A program made the position numbers and the translations under genes. A stretch of DNA of 64,000 bases, taken from NCBI RefSeq assembly GCF_030065535.1, contig NZ_JASJND010000006.1:186001-250000 (forward strand). Direction: 5' to 3'. Numbering within the stretch: the first letter of the stretch is position 1; every line of letters starts with the position of its first letter. Positions 17,819 to 26,119 of this stretch are shown in pieces. Under the pieces are notes generated by a model that had not been told where the DNA came from, did no database searches, and saw only the letters and a program-made list of their open reading frames with translations. This DNA is from Microbacterium dauci. Lineage in GTDB: Bacteria > Actinomycetota > Actinomycetes > Actinomycetales > Microbacteriaceae.

Positions 17819-19192
17819 ATGACCAAGCTCCGGCTGGCCATCGTCGGCGCGGGACCCGCCGGCATCTACGCGGCGGACATCCTGCTCAAAGCAGAGCGCA
17901 AGTTCGACGTCTCGATCGACCTGTTCGACCACCTCCCCGCCCCGTACGGCCTCGTCCGCTACGGCGTCGCCCCCGACCACCCGCGCATCAAGGGCATCAT
18001 CAATGCGCTCCGCGACGTGCTCGACCGCGGCGACATCCGCATCTTCGGCAACGTCCGCTTCGGCACCGACATCACCCTCGCCGATCTCAAGAAGCACTAC
18101 AACGCGGTCATCTTCGCGACCGGTGCGATCAAGGACGCCGAACTCGACATCCCGGGCATCGACGCCGAGGGCTCGTTCGGCGCGGCCGACTTCGTGAGCT
18201 GGTACGACGGGCACCCCGACTTCCCGCGCGAATGGCCGCTCGACGCGGCATCCGTCGCCGTGCTCGGCAACGGCAACGTCGCGCTCGACGTTGCCCGCGT
18301 GCTCGCGAAGCACGCCGACGACCTGCTCTCGACCGAGATTCCGGCGAACGTGTACGACGGGCTCAAGGCCTCGCCAATCACCGATGTCCACGTGTTCGGT
18401 CGCCGCGGTCCCGCACAGGTGAAGTTCACCCCGCTCGAGCTCCGCGAGCTCGGCGAGCTGCGCGACGTCGACATGGTCGTCTACGACGAGGACTTCGACT
18501 ACGACGAGGCGTCGAAGGCGGCGATCGCGTCGAACAAACAGGTCATGGTCATCGACCGCGTGCTGCAGTCGTGGCGCCAGCGCCCGAGCGTCAACAACGC
18601 CGGCGGCGAGGCGAGCCGCCGGCTGCACCTGCACTTCTACGCGCGTCCGGTCGAAGTGAAGACGGATGCCGAGGGTCGCACTGCCGCGATCGTCTACGAG
18701 CGGACGCGTCCCGACGGCTCGGGCGGCGTCGAGGGCACCGGCGAGCTCCGCGAGATCGAGGTCGGCCAGGTGTACCGGGCGATCGGCTACTTCGGTTCGC
18801 CGCTGCCGGACGTGCCGTTCGACAAGCGTCATGGCGTGATCCCGAACCACGAGGGCCAGGTCCTGCACAAGGACTCGAACGAGCGTGTCCCCGGCGTCTA
18901 CGCGACGGGCTGGATCAAGCGCGGTCCGGTGGGCCTCATCGGCCACACGAAGTCGGACGCGATGGAGACCGTGCGTCACCTCATCAACGACCAGGGGTCG
19001 TGGTGGACGCCCGAGGACCCGTCCGAAGACGCGATCGTCTCACTCCTCGCCGAGCGCCAGGTCGCCTGGACCGATCTCGATGGCTGGCACCGCCTCGATG
19101 AGCACGAGATCGCGCTCGGTGCGCCGACCGAGCGTGCGCGCATCAAGGTCGTCGACCGCGACGAGATGGTGCGGGTCTCGCGCGGGGAGTGA
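17819..19192 (+). CDS. Ferredoxin--NADP reductase, FprA/adrenodoxin-reductase type
   Basis: 457-residue flavoprotein that passes electrons between NADPH and ferredoxin. The FAD motif is VGAGPAG (9-15), followed by FDHLPAPYGLVRYGVAPDHPR, which is diagnostic of the adrenodoxin reductase/FprA group. The NADP-binding motif is VLGNGNVALDVAR. GVYATGWIKRGPVGLIGHTK lies near the C-terminus. The ATG at 17819 follows AAAGGA at good spacing. It sits 61 bases after the polyprenyl synthase, same strand. Confidence 0.94.
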   Translation: MTKLRLAIVGAGPAGIYAADILLKAERKFDVSIDLFDHLPAPYGLVRYGVAPDHPRIKGIINALRDVLDRGDIRIFGNVRFGTDITLADLKKHYNAVIFATGAIKDAELDIPGIDAEGSFGAADFVSWYDGHPDFPREWPLDAASVAVLGNGNVALDVARVLAKHADDLLSTEIPANVYDGLKASPITDVHVFGRRGPAQVKFTPLELRELGELRDVDMVVYDEDFDYDEASKAAIASNKQVMVIDRVLQSWRQRPSVNNAGGEASRRLHLHFYARPVEVKTDAEGRTAAIVYERTRPDGSGGVEGTGELREIEVGQVYRAIGYFGSPLPDVPFDKRHGVIPNHEGQVLHKDSNERVPGVYATGWIKRGPVGLIGHTKSDAMETVRHLINDQGSWWTPEDPSEDAIVSLLAERQVAWTDLDGWHRLDEHEIALGAPTERARIKVVDRDEMVRVSRGE

Positions 19193-19202
19193 CCCAGCGC
19201 GG

Positions 19203-20408
19203 TCAGCGGCGGTGGAGCGCCGCGTTCGACCGGAGCGCGAGCACGAGCGCGCCGCCGATGCCGACGAGCATCGCGCACGCCATCGGCAGTGCGGTGTGCT
19301 CGCCCCAGAGCCCGACGATCGGCGTGACCGCCGCGCCGCCGGCGAACTGTGCCGCGCCCATGAGTGCGGCGCCCGCGCCGCGGTTGCGCTGCGTCGCGCG
19401 CGAAAGGCCGAGGGCGCTCGTATTGCCGAAGGTCAAACCGGCCGACCCCATCGTGGTGAACGCGCACACGAGGAACAGCGGGATCGACAGGAATCCGAAG
19501 ACGGATGCCGCGACGAGCACGACCGCCGCGGTCGTCCCGATTGACGCCCCGATGACGAGCATCCGCTCCGGACCGTAGCGCGGGGCGAGGCGCGCGTTGG
19601 TGAGGTTCGCGAACAGCAGCGCCGACCCACCGGCCGCGAAGCCGAGGCCGTACAGCAGCGGCGACATGCCGAGGATCGACTGGCCGACGAACGGCGACGC
19701 CGAAACGTAGGCCATGAGGCCCGCGAATCCGCAGGCGTAGGCGGCGGTGTAGCCGAGGTACACGCGGTCGCGCAGGAAGTGGGCGAACGAGGCGGCGGTG
19801 GTCCGCATCCCGCCGGTGTGCCGGTGCTCGTGCGGCAGCGACTCGGGCACGGCGAACCAGGCGAACGCGACCATCGCGACGGCGATCGCCGCGAGTGCCG
19901 CGAGGACGCCGCGCCAGTCGCCGAGACTGGCGACGATGCCGCCGATCGGCGGGGCGATGAGCGGACCGAGTCCGCCGACGGTCGCGATGAGGCTCAGCGC
20001 ACGGACCGCAGTGCGGCCCTCGCTGAGGTCGACGGCGATCGCTCGCGCGATGACGACGCCGGCGGCACCCGACAGGCCCTGCAGCAGCCGCAACGCGATG
20101 AAGGTCTCGATGTTCGGCGAGAAAACGAGCGCGATGCTCGCCGCAGCGAAGACAGCGGTCGAGAGCACGAGCACCGGGCGGCGACCCCACGTGTCGGACA
20201 GCGGGCCGAGCACGAGCTGGCCCGTCCCGAGGCCCGCGAGGAAGGCGGTGAGGGTGAGCTGGACGCTCGCCGGTGCGGCATCCAAGTCCCGAGCGATCTG
20301 CGTGAACGACGCGAGGTACATGTCGATCGCGAACGGGCCGACCGCCGAGAGGAAGCCCAGCACGACGACCAGGCCGCGGGTGAGACGGGGCGACGAGGGC
20401 GCGGTCAT
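19203..20408 (-). CDS. Bcr/CflA family MFS multidrug exporter
   Basis: 401-residue MFS transporter with about 12 helices. VGPFAIDMYLASFTQI at the N-terminus and GPLSDTWGRRPVL (motif A) are characteristic of the Bcr/CflA drug-resistance subfamily, as is LLQGLSGAAGVVIARAI. It would export drugs with protons. The ATG at 20408 (MTAPSSPRL) is preferred over an upstream in-frame start. It is convergent with the ferredoxin reductase gene. No dedicated regulator adjoins it. Confidence 0.9.
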   Translation of the reverse strand: MTAPSSPRLTRGLVVVLGFLSAVGPFAIDMYLASFTQIARDLDAAPASVQLTLTAFLAGLGTGQLVLGPLSDTWGRRPVLVLSTAVFAAASIALVFSPNIETFIALRLLQGLSGAAGVVIARAIAVDLSEGRTAVRALSLIATVGGLGPLIAPPIGGIVASLGDWRGVLAALAAIAVAMVAFAWFAVPESLPHEHRHTGGMRTTAASFAHFLRDRVYLGYTAAYACGFAGLMAYVSASPFVGQSILGMSPLLYGLGFAAGGSALLFANLTNARLAPRYGPERMLVIGASIGTTAAVVLVAASVFGFLSIPLFLVCAFTTMGSAGLTFGNTSALGLSRATQRNRGAGAALMGAAQFAGGAAVTPIVGLWGEHTALPMACAMLVGIGGALVLALRSNAALHRR

Positions 20409-20494
20409 GCAGGGACTCCCGTATGGATCGGTGGGTGCGCCCCGCGAGACCGCGGCGCTAGCATGTTGCGCACACGGGGACGGGGGATGCACTC

Positions 20495-20686
20495 ATGGTG
20501 GAGCGCGTGGTCTACGAGCGACCGGATGGCCGATGGGGATGGCTGTTGCGCGAGAAGGAGCAGGTCATCGCCGCCGACGGCAGCGCGGGCTACCTGAGTG
20601 AAGCCTACGCCCGGCAGATGTCCGACCGTGTCCTGTCGGGGTCGTACGCGAGCGCGCGGGTGTCGGTGCGTCGCATCCACCGCTGA
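20495..20686 (+). CDS. Small DUF1508-like protein
   Basis: 63-residue protein. The core RPDGRWGWLLREKEQVIAAD resembles the short DUF1508/YegP repeat (a beta hairpin with a tryptophan followed by a helix), but the match is judged by eye. It has no signal or membrane segment. It stands alone between divergent and convergent genes. Could also be an unrelated small protein. Confidence 0.55.
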   Translation: MVERVVYERPDGRWGWLLREKEQVIAADGSAGYLSEAYARQMSDRVLSGSYASARVSVRRIHR

Positions 20687-20697
20687 TCCCAGAGCGG

Positions 20698-21297
20698 TCA
20701 CTCGGGAGGGTGCAGCAGCGCCCCGAACGCGCGGAGCGTCGACTCGAGCCCGACCGAAGGATCGAGCAGCCACTGGATCTGCAGACCATCGGATGCCGCG
20801 ATGAGCAGCGCCGCGAGGTGCTCTGCTGACACGTCGGTGCGGACCGTGCCTTCCTCCTGTTGCGCTCGGAGGCTGGTGGTGAGCTCGCCGCGCAACCGCT
20901 CGAAACGGTTAGTGAAGAACTCGCGTCCAACCTCGTTGCGACTCTCGAGCGATGCCGCGAGCAATGTGGAGTAGAGCGTGACGAGGCCGGGGACCTCGAC
21001 GTTGCGGGTCGCCGCGTGCACCATCGTGTCGATACCGGCGACGAGCTCGGGCGGATCGATGTGGTGATGCTCCGCGTGCGCATACACGGCGACGAGCAAT
21101 TGCTCGCGGGAGTCGAAGTAGTGGAGGAGTGCGGCGTGCGAGACGCCGATCGCCTCCGCGATCTTGCGGAGCGATGTACCGTCGGCCCCGCGATCGCGAA
21201 ACACCTCGATGGCGCGATCGAGGATCTCCTGACGTCGCGCCACGCCTTTCGGCTGCAACCCGCGGCGCCCGATGACGGCATCCTCTTCGACTCCCAC
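20698..21297 (-). CDS. TetR family regulator of the adjacent sugar genes
   Basis: 199-residue TetR protein. The helix-turn-helix is in TSLRKIAEAIGVSHAALLHYF (about residues 29-49). A GTG at 21297 was chosen because it opens directly into conserved sequence; an ATG at 21420 would read through the operator and is rejected. It diverges from a sugar isomerase/dehydrogenase pair and a 20-bp palindrome lies between them, so it probably represses that pair and itself. The inducer is unknown. Confidence 0.86.
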   Translation of the reverse strand: MGVEEDAVIGRRGLQPKGVARRQEILDRAIEVFRDRGADGTSLRKIAEAIGVSHAALLHYFDSREQLLVAVYAHAEHHHIDPPELVAGIDTMVHAATRNVEVPGLVTLYSTLLAASLESRNEVGREFFTNRFERLRGELTTSLRAQQEEGTVRTDVSAEHLAALLIAASDGLQIQWLLDPSVGLESTLRAFGALLHPPE

Positions 21298-21324
21298 GGC
21301 GACAGGGTAACCCGAATCCGGGAT

Positions 21325-21344
21325 AAACCTCCACATGGAGGTTT
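21325..21344. promoter_or_regulatory. Palindromic TetR operator
   Basis: AAACCTCCA (21325-21333), CA, TGGAGGTTT (21336-21344): a perfect 9-bp inverted repeat between the divergent TetR and isomerase genes. Confidence 0.75.
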
Positions 21345-21407
21345 TTCGTGTTATCGTCGTGCCATGCCGCACTGCGGCATCCGACAACGACGTACGAAGG
21401 AAGTTCC

Positions 21408-22232
21408 ATGGCTCTGCCACTCGCTTCAGTGCAGCTGTACTCCCTGGCGAAGGAGTTCAGCGCCGACATGTCCGGTTCGCTCGACAAGCTGGCGGCGATC
21501 GGCCTGCGCAACGTCGAAGCGTTCGACTTCGTCGGCCGGCCCGCTGAGATCCGCGCGGCGCTCGACGCCAGCGGCCTCGCCTCGCCCACCGGCCACGCCC
21601 CGCTCCTCTCCGACGAGCTGTGGACGCCGGACGGTGCGATCCCCACCCCCGCTCCCGAGGTCGTGTTCGCAGCAGCCGCCGAGATCGGCATCAAGACGGT
21701 CATCGACCCGTTCGTCGCCCCCGAGCGCTGGCTCACCGAAGACGGTGTCGCCGACATCGCCGAGCGCCTCAACCGCGCCGCCGAGAAGGCCGCCGAGTTC
21801 GGCCTCACCGTCGGCTACCACAACCACGCGCAGGAGTTCGTCGCGGACTTCGGCGGCCAGAGTGCCTACGAGCGCTTCATCGAGCTGACCGACGACCGCG
21901 TCGAGATCGAGCTCGACCTGTTCTGGGCCCTCACCGGCGGCCAGGACGTGCCCGCGCTCGTCAGCTCGCTCGGACAGCGCCTCGTCGCCGTGCACGTCAA
22001 GGACGGCATCGTCCCGACGTCGAACCCCTGGGCTCCCGGCGCCGAGAGCTTCGGCTCCGACACGCTCGACCAGCGCCGCGCCGGCACCGGCGAGGTTCCG
22101 CTCGCCGCCGCGCTGCAGGCGAACGACGCGATCAAGTTCGCCGTCATCGAGTACGACAAGGCTCCGGGCGACGTGTTCGAGGACATCGCCGCGTCGTACG
22201 CCTTCCTCCGCGAGGGTGGGTTCATCGCATGA
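21408..22232 (+). CDS. Sugar phosphate isomerase/epimerase family protein
   Basis: 274-residue TIM-barrel protein of the AP-endonuclease-2-like sugar isomerase/epimerase family. It begins MALPLASVQLYSL and contains GYHNHAQEF (metal-binding His), ELDLFWALTGG and VHVKDG, conserved for this family. AAGGAAG precedes the ATG at 21408. Its stop overlaps the start of the Gfo/Idh/MocA gene (ATGA), so the two act as a pair, probably in myo-inositol or related sugar/polyol breakdown. Substrate is not determined. Confidence 0.88.
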   Translation: MALPLASVQLYSLAKEFSADMSGSLDKLAAIGLRNVEAFDFVGRPAEIRAALDASGLASPTGHAPLLSDELWTPDGAIPTPAPEVVFAAAAEIGIKTVIDPFVAPERWLTEDGVADIAERLNRAAEKAAEFGLTVGYHNHAQEFVADFGGQSAYERFIELTDDRVEIELDLFWALTGGQDVPALVSSLGQRLVAVHVKDGIVPTSNPWAPGAESFGSDTLDQRRAGTGEVPLAAALQANDAIKFAVIEYDKAPGDVFEDIAASYAFLREGGFIA

Positions 22233-23359
22233 CCGGTCCCGTCGGAGTCGGCATCGTCGGTGCCGGTGTCATCAGCCAGACTTATCTCGAGAACCTCACG
22301 TCGTTCCCCGACGTGAAGGTCGTCGCCATCGGTGACGTCATCCCCGAGCGTGCCAAGGCGAAGGCCGAAGAGCACGGCGTGCCCGCGTGGGGCACGCTCG
22401 AGGACGTCCTCTCGAACCCCGACGTCGAGCTCGTCGTCAACCTGACGATCCCGCAGGTGCACATCGAGGTCTCGTCGGCCGCGATCGCCGCGGGCAAGCA
22501 CGTCTGGACCGAGAAGCCGCTCGGCCTCGACCGCGAGGGCGCTCGTCAGCTGCTCGCCGACGCCGCCGCCAAGGGCGTCCGCGTCGGCTCGGCGCCCGAC
22601 ACGATCCTCGGCCCGGGGTTCCAGACCGCCAAGCGTGCGATCAACGAGGGTGTCATCGGACAGCCGCTGTTCGTGCAGACCGCGTTCCAGACGCAGGGGC
22701 CCGACCTGTGGCATCCCGAGCCCGCGTTCCTCTTCGCGAACGGCGCCGGTCCGCTGCTCGACATGGGGCCGTACTACTTCTCGGCCCTCGTCAGCCTGCT
22801 CGGCCCGATCGCCGGTGTGGCCGCGCGCGGGTCGCGCTTCCGCACCGAGCGGACGATCCACACGGGTCCCCGCGCGGGTGAGACCTTCCCGGTCGAGGTT
22901 CCCTCGTCGGTGCAGGTGCTCTCGAGCTTCGAGGGTGGCCAGCACGGCACGCACCTCGTGAGCTTCGACTCGGCGCTCGAGCGTCACGGCGTGGTCGAGA
23001 TCCACGGCACCGAGGGCTCGATCGTCCTGCCCGACCCGAACATGTTCGCCGGTCGCACCGCCTACGTGAAGCCGCTCGGTGTGCTCCGCGACGGCATGAA
23101 GACCGAGCAGGAGTGGATCGAGGTCGAGCAGCAGGGCACGGTCGTCGGCCGCGGTCTCGGTGTGCTCGACATGGTCCGCGCCATCGCCGAGGACCGCCCG
23201 CACGTGGCGACCGGCGAGCTCGGCTTCCACGTCCTCGACGTGCTGCTGTCGGCGCAGGCTTCGGCCGAGACCGGCGCGTACCTCGAGATCGAGAGCACCG
23301 TCGCACCGGTGCCCGCCGTCCCGGCGGACTTCGACCCGTTCGCGCAGACGCTCGTCTGA
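22229..23359 (+). CDS. Gfo/Idh/MocA family oxidoreductase
   Basis: 376-residue NAD(P)-dependent sugar dehydrogenase. The Rossmann motif GIVGAGVISQTYL is at the N-terminus, and the catalytic lysine lies in WTEKPLGLDREG. The C-terminal alpha/beta domain is complete. It is translationally coupled to the isomerase upstream and sits under the same TetR operator. A strong bidirectional hairpin ends the transcript. The substrate is likely a sugar or inositol derivative. Confidence 0.9.
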   Translation: MTGPVGVGIVGAGVISQTYLENLTSFPDVKVVAIGDVIPERAKAKAEEHGVPAWGTLEDVLSNPDVELVVNLTIPQVHIEVSSAAIAAGKHVWTEKPLGLDREGARQLLADAAAKGVRVGSAPDTILGPGFQTAKRAINEGVIGQPLFVQTAFQTQGPDLWHPEPAFLFANGAGPLLDMGPYYFSALVSLLGPIAGVAARGSRFRTERTIHTGPRAGETFPVEVPSSVQVLSSFEGGQHGTHLVSFDSALERHGVVEIHGTEGSIVLPDPNMFAGRTAYVKPLGVLRDGMKTEQEWIEVEQQGTVVGRGLGVLDMVRAIAEDRPHVATGELGFHVLDVLLSAQASAETGAYLEIESTVAPVPAVPADFDPFAQTLV

Positions 23360-23371
23360 TCCCGCACGCAT

Positions 23372-23402
23372 GATGCCCCCGGCCGTTTCGGTCGGGGGCA
23401 TC
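23372..23402. terminator. Bidirectional hairpin terminator
   Basis: A 14-bp stem (23372-23385 with 23389-23402, one G-T wobble) closes on a TTT loop between convergent genes. It has no clear T-run. Confidence 0.75.
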
Positions 23403-23419
23403 GTCGTGTTCGCGGGGTG

Positions 23420-23815
23420 TCAGGCGAGGCTGGCGATGAGCGCCTCGACCCGACCCTTGATCTCGTCGCGGATGCGGCGGACCGTGTCGACGTCCTGTCC
23501 GGCGGGGTCGTCGAGCTCCCAGTCCTCGTAGCGCTTGCCGGGGAAGATCGGGCACGCGTCGCCGCAGCCCATCGTGATGACGGCGTCCGACTCGCGGACG
23601 GCGTCGACGGTCAGCACCTTGGGCTGTTCGTTCGCGATGTCGATGCCCTCTTCGGCCATCACCGCGATCGCGACCGGGTTGATCGCATCTTTCGGCGCTG
23701 AGCCGGCGGATCGGACGTCGATGCGGTCGCCGGCGAGGTGCTGCAAGTAGCCGGCGGCGATCTGGGACCGTCCGGCGTTGTGCACGCAGACGAACAGCAC
23801 GGTGGGTCGGGTCAT
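23420..23815 (-). CDS. arsC: Arsenate reductase, LMW-phosphatase fold, three-cysteine type
   Basis: 131-residue protein that reduces arsenate to arsenite. The P-loop is CVHNAGR (C10-R16). Two more cysteines, C84 and C88 in MGCGDACP, and DDP (102-104) match thioredoxin-linked ArsC proteins of Actinobacteria. The C-terminal KRYEDWELDDPAGQ is typical. The start at 23815 is preferred over a longer frame. The gene lies 22 bases downstream of the ArsR-ArsC fusion, same strand, so they form an operon. A general LMW phosphatase is the alternative. Confidence 0.88.
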   Translation of the reverse strand: MTRPTVLFVCVHNAGRSQIAAGYLQHLAGDRIDVRSAGSAPKDAINPVAIAVMAEEGIDIANEQPKVLTVDAVRESDAVITMGCGDACPIFPGKRYEDWELDDPAGQDVDTVRRIRDEIKGRVEALIASLA

Positions 23816-23837
23816 GGTTGTTCCTGTCGGGTTGGGG

Positions 23838-24500
23838 TCACGCGGCGGTGACGAAGGGTGCGAACACGTCGATGCGTCGGCGGAGGTCCGTGAATGCGGC
23901 TTCGAACGCCCGGTCGGTGCCGGATGCCGCCGGGTCGGGGACCGACCAGTGCAGGTCGCCGTCCCCGAGCAGCTCGTGCGCGTTGTCGCAGACCGCGATG
24001 CGCAGGTCGTCATCGTGGGCGACCTCGTCGATCAGGCGTGGCACTGCATGGGAGAGATCGAGGCCGTGCGCAGCGGCGACACGGACAGCGCCCGGGGCCA
24101 CACGCTCGGCGGGGACGGTGCCGGCGGATGCTGCGGGGATGTCGCTCCGGTCGCGCCACAGGTGCTCGGCCAGCTGCGAGCGTGCCGAGTTGGCGGTGCA
24201 GACGAACAGGACACGCCGGACGGAGATGGGGGCGCCGACGACGTCGGTCGCGGCGGACATGAGGTGCAGGTAGCTGCGACGACGGTCGCCTTCGGAGCGG
24301 GAGCGGCTCGTGAGTCCCGCCTCTGCCAGCACGCCGAGGTGGTGTGCCAGCAGGTTCGAGCTGATATCGAGTCGGTGCTGGAGCTCGCTCGGCGAGCGGT
24401 CGCCGAGCCGCAACAGGTCGATGATCCGAAGTCGCGTGGGGTCGCCGAGCGCCGCGTGCCGTGCGGCGCGCGCGTGCAGGTCGTCGAGTTCGCTGGTCAT
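23838..24500 (-). CDS. ArsR-type regulator fused to an LMW-phosphatase (ArsC-like) domain
   Basis: 220-residue two-domain protein. Residues about 8-80 form an ArsR winged helix (LGDPTRLRIIDLL, NLLAHHLGVLAEAGL). Residues about 96-220 form a low-molecular-weight phosphatase/ArsC domain with P-loop CTANSAR (C101-R107) and a WSVPDP acid motif. It probably represses the locus, while the fused domain may sense or reduce arsenate. It diverges from the aquaglyceroporin gene over an 18-bp palindrome. A paralogue with the same layout lies in the island at 45487. Confidence 0.9.
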   Translation of the reverse strand: MTSELDDLHARAARHAALGDPTRLRIIDLLRLGDRSPSELQHRLDISSNLLAHHLGVLAEAGLTSRSRSEGDRRRSYLHLMSAATDVVGAPISVRRVLFVCTANSARSQLAEHLWRDRSDIPAASAGTVPAERVAPGAVRVAAAHGLDLSHAVPRLIDEVAHDDDLRIAVCDNAHELLGDGDLHWSVPDPAASGTDRAFEAAFTDLRRRIDVFAPFVTAA

Positions 24501-24502
24501 TG

Positions 24503-24520
24503 CCTCAATCTTCGTTGAGG
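24503..24520. promoter_or_regulatory. ArsR operator between fusion gene and aquaglyceroporin gene
   Basis: CCTCAA (24503-24508), six bases, TTGAGG (24515-24520): a perfect dyad with the CAA-N6-TTG core usual for ArsR-family sites, in the 50-base divergent intergenic region. Confidence 0.7.
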
Positions 24521-24550
24521 TACTGTGAGGGCGTCAACCTGAGGAGCACG

Positions 24551-25210
24551 ATGTCCACCAGATCCCGCATCAGAGCAGCCGCGGCTGAGGCCCTCGGCAC
24601 GGGCCTGCTCGTCGCGATCGTCGTGGGTTCGGGCGTCGCGGCATCCCGATTGTCCGACGATGTCGGTGTGCAACTGCTCGCCAACAGCCTCGCCACGGCG
24701 TTCGGGTTGACCGTGCTGATTCTGGTGTTCGGCCCTGTCTCGGGCGCCCACTTCAACCCCGTGGTCACGCTGGTCGATGCGGTCCGCGGCGGCCGTGGTC
24801 GTGATGCGGGAGCCTTCGTCGGCGCGCAGCTTGTCGGCGGTGTCGGGGGAGCGGTGCTCGCGAACCTCATGTTCGAGGTGCCGACCGCGTTCTCGACGAC
24901 GGGGCGGGGCGGGTGGGGTGTGTTGCTCGCCGAGGTGGTCGCGACCGCCGGGCTCGTGCTCGTCGCCTTCGCGCTCACTCCGCGAGGAGCGATCGTCGCG
25001 CCCGCGGTCGGGGCGTACATCGGTGCCGCGTACTGGTTCACGAGCTCGACTTCGTTCGCCAACCCGGCGGTGACCGTCGGGCGGATGTTCACCGACACCT
25101 TCGCCGGCATCTCGCCGGCATCCGTCCTCCCGTTCGTCGCAGCGCAGCTCGTCGGCGCTGCGATCGGACTGGGGCTCGTGCGTGCGTTCGTCCCGCGCCG
25201 CCAGGCCTGA
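24551..25210 (+). CDS. Aquaglyceroporin (MIP family) of the arsenic locus
   Basis: 219-residue channel protein with six helices and both MIP half-loops: GAHFNPVVTL (NPV in place of the first NPA) and FANPAVTVGRMF (NPA). The second half contains AYIGAAYWFTSSTSF. In Sinorhizobium meliloti the homologous AqpS lets arsenite leave the cell within an ars operon; the ArsR/ArsC neighbours here suggest the same. No ArsB or Acr3 pump is present. GAGGAG precedes the ATG. Export of arsenite is inferred from context. Confidence 0.85.
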   Translation: MSTRSRIRAAAAEALGTGLLVAIVVGSGVAASRLSDDVGVQLLANSLATAFGLTVLILVFGPVSGAHFNPVVTLVDAVRGGRGRDAGAFVGAQLVGGVGGAVLANLMFEVPTAFSTTGRGGWGVLLAEVVATAGLVLVAFALTPRGAIVAPAVGAYIGAAYWFTSSTSFANPAVTVGRMFTDTFAGISPASVLPFVAAQLVGAAIGLGLVRAFVPRRQA

Positions 25211-25212
25211 GA

Positions 25213-25725
25213 TCAGTCGCGACCGTTGAGGGGGCTGCGGCGTTCGATGAGGATCGTGTCGCGCCAGGTACCGGCGTGCGGTCCGGCGGCGGCGCGCGCG
25301 ATGCGTTCGCGGCGACCGACCTCACGGAAGCCCGCGGTTGCGTGCAGGTGCAGGCTCGCTGCATTCTCGGCGAAGACGCTCGACTGGATCGTCCAGACGC
25401 CGTGCAGCTCGGACACGGCGATGAACGCGGACAGCAGGGCGCGCCCGACGCCGCGGCCGTGCGCCCGCTCGGCGACGTACACCGAGTGTTCGACGACGCC
25501 GCGGTAGACCTCGCGGGTCGAGACGGCGGATGCCGCGACCCAGCCGACCACGCCGCCCGTGTCGTCGACGGCGACGAGTCGCCCGAACCGCAGTTTGCCC
25601 GCATCGAAGGCGTCCCACGTCGGCGTCGCCGATTCGAAGGTCGCGTTGCCTGCCTCGATGCCTTCGCGGTAGATGTCCTCGACGGCCGCCCAGTCTGCCC
25701 GTGTCATCTCCCGCACCTGCGTCAC
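25213..25725 (-). CDS. GNAT acetyltransferase, phosphinothricin-acetyltransferase-like
   Basis: 170-residue GNAT enzyme. IYREGIEAGNATFE near the N-terminus and the acetyl-CoA loop ERAHGRGVGRALL resemble PAT/Pat-like N-acetyltransferases that act on amino acids such as methionine sulfoximine or phosphinothricin. GGGAGG lies 8 bases before the GTG at 25725 but directly touches an ATG at 25734, so I prefer the GTG. It is convergent with the aquaglyceroporin gene, two bases apart. Substrate unknown. Confidence 0.82.
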   Translation of the reverse strand: MTQVREMTRADWAAVEDIYREGIEAGNATFESATPTWDAFDAGKLRFGRLVAVDDTGGVVGWVAASAVSTREVYRGVVEHSVYVAERAHGRGVGRALLSAFIAVSELHGVWTIQSSVFAENAASLHLHATAGFREVGRRERIARAAAGPHAGTWRDTILIERRSPLNGRD

Positions 25726-25789
25726 GAGCAGCATCCTCCCACGGTCTCGAGGGGTGGACGATCGGCACGGGCGCGTCATCCGACCCACG

Positions 25790-25795
25790 TATAGT
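25790..25795 (+). promoter_or_regulatory. Putative -10 element of the DUF7882-like gene
   Basis: TATAGT, close to consensus, followed by a leader that carries AAGGGGA just before the ATG at 25822, so this mRNA is leadered. Confidence 0.4.
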
Positions 25796-25821
25796 CGATG
25801 GCGGGAACAAGGGGACACCAC

Positions 25822-26112
25822 ATGGCGCGATTGATCTATCACGGGAGCAACGTCCTCGAGATGAGTGACCGCACCCTCGCGCACGTCGAGGCGGTCGTGT
25901 CGTCGAAGCTCCGTCGTGGGGAGTCCTTCATGCTCACCGCCGCGACGAGTGCGCACGAGGGGAGCGGGCGGACGACGATTTGGGTCAATGCCGCCAGCAA
26001 CCTCGCGTATCGGTACCGACGCGACCGCCCCGCGCTTGACCGGACGTGGCTGGAGGAGTTGCGTACTTCGGCGAATTCCCCGGGCGGCATGCACCTGCCG
26101 GAAGAACGGTGA
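25822..26112 (+). CDS. DUF7882-like small protein
   Basis: 96-residue protein starting MARLIYHGSNVLEMSDRTLA, with SSKLRRGESFML in the middle and ANSPGGMHL near the end. This pattern matches a small family common in Microbacteriaceae (DUF7882; some members are mislabelled as ATP-dependent DNA ligase). No catalytic motif is visible. The function is unknown. Ribosome site AGGGGA supports this start over an upstream ATG at 25798. Confidence 0.75.
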   Translation: MARLIYHGSNVLEMSDRTLAHVEAVVSSKLRRGESFMLTAATSAHEGSGRTTIWVNAASNLAYRYRRDRPALDRTWLEELRTSANSPGGMHLPEER

Positions 26113-26119
26113 GTCGGGC

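Noticed and set aside
24551-25210. Plain glycerol facilitator or water channel
   Set aside because: Kept as possible, but the ArsR/ArsC context repeated at two loci favours an arsenite channel.
25735-26094. Upstream extension of the GNAT gene and reading into the DUF7882-like gene
   Set aside because: The extra residues are not conserved-looking and run antisense to the small gene at 25822.
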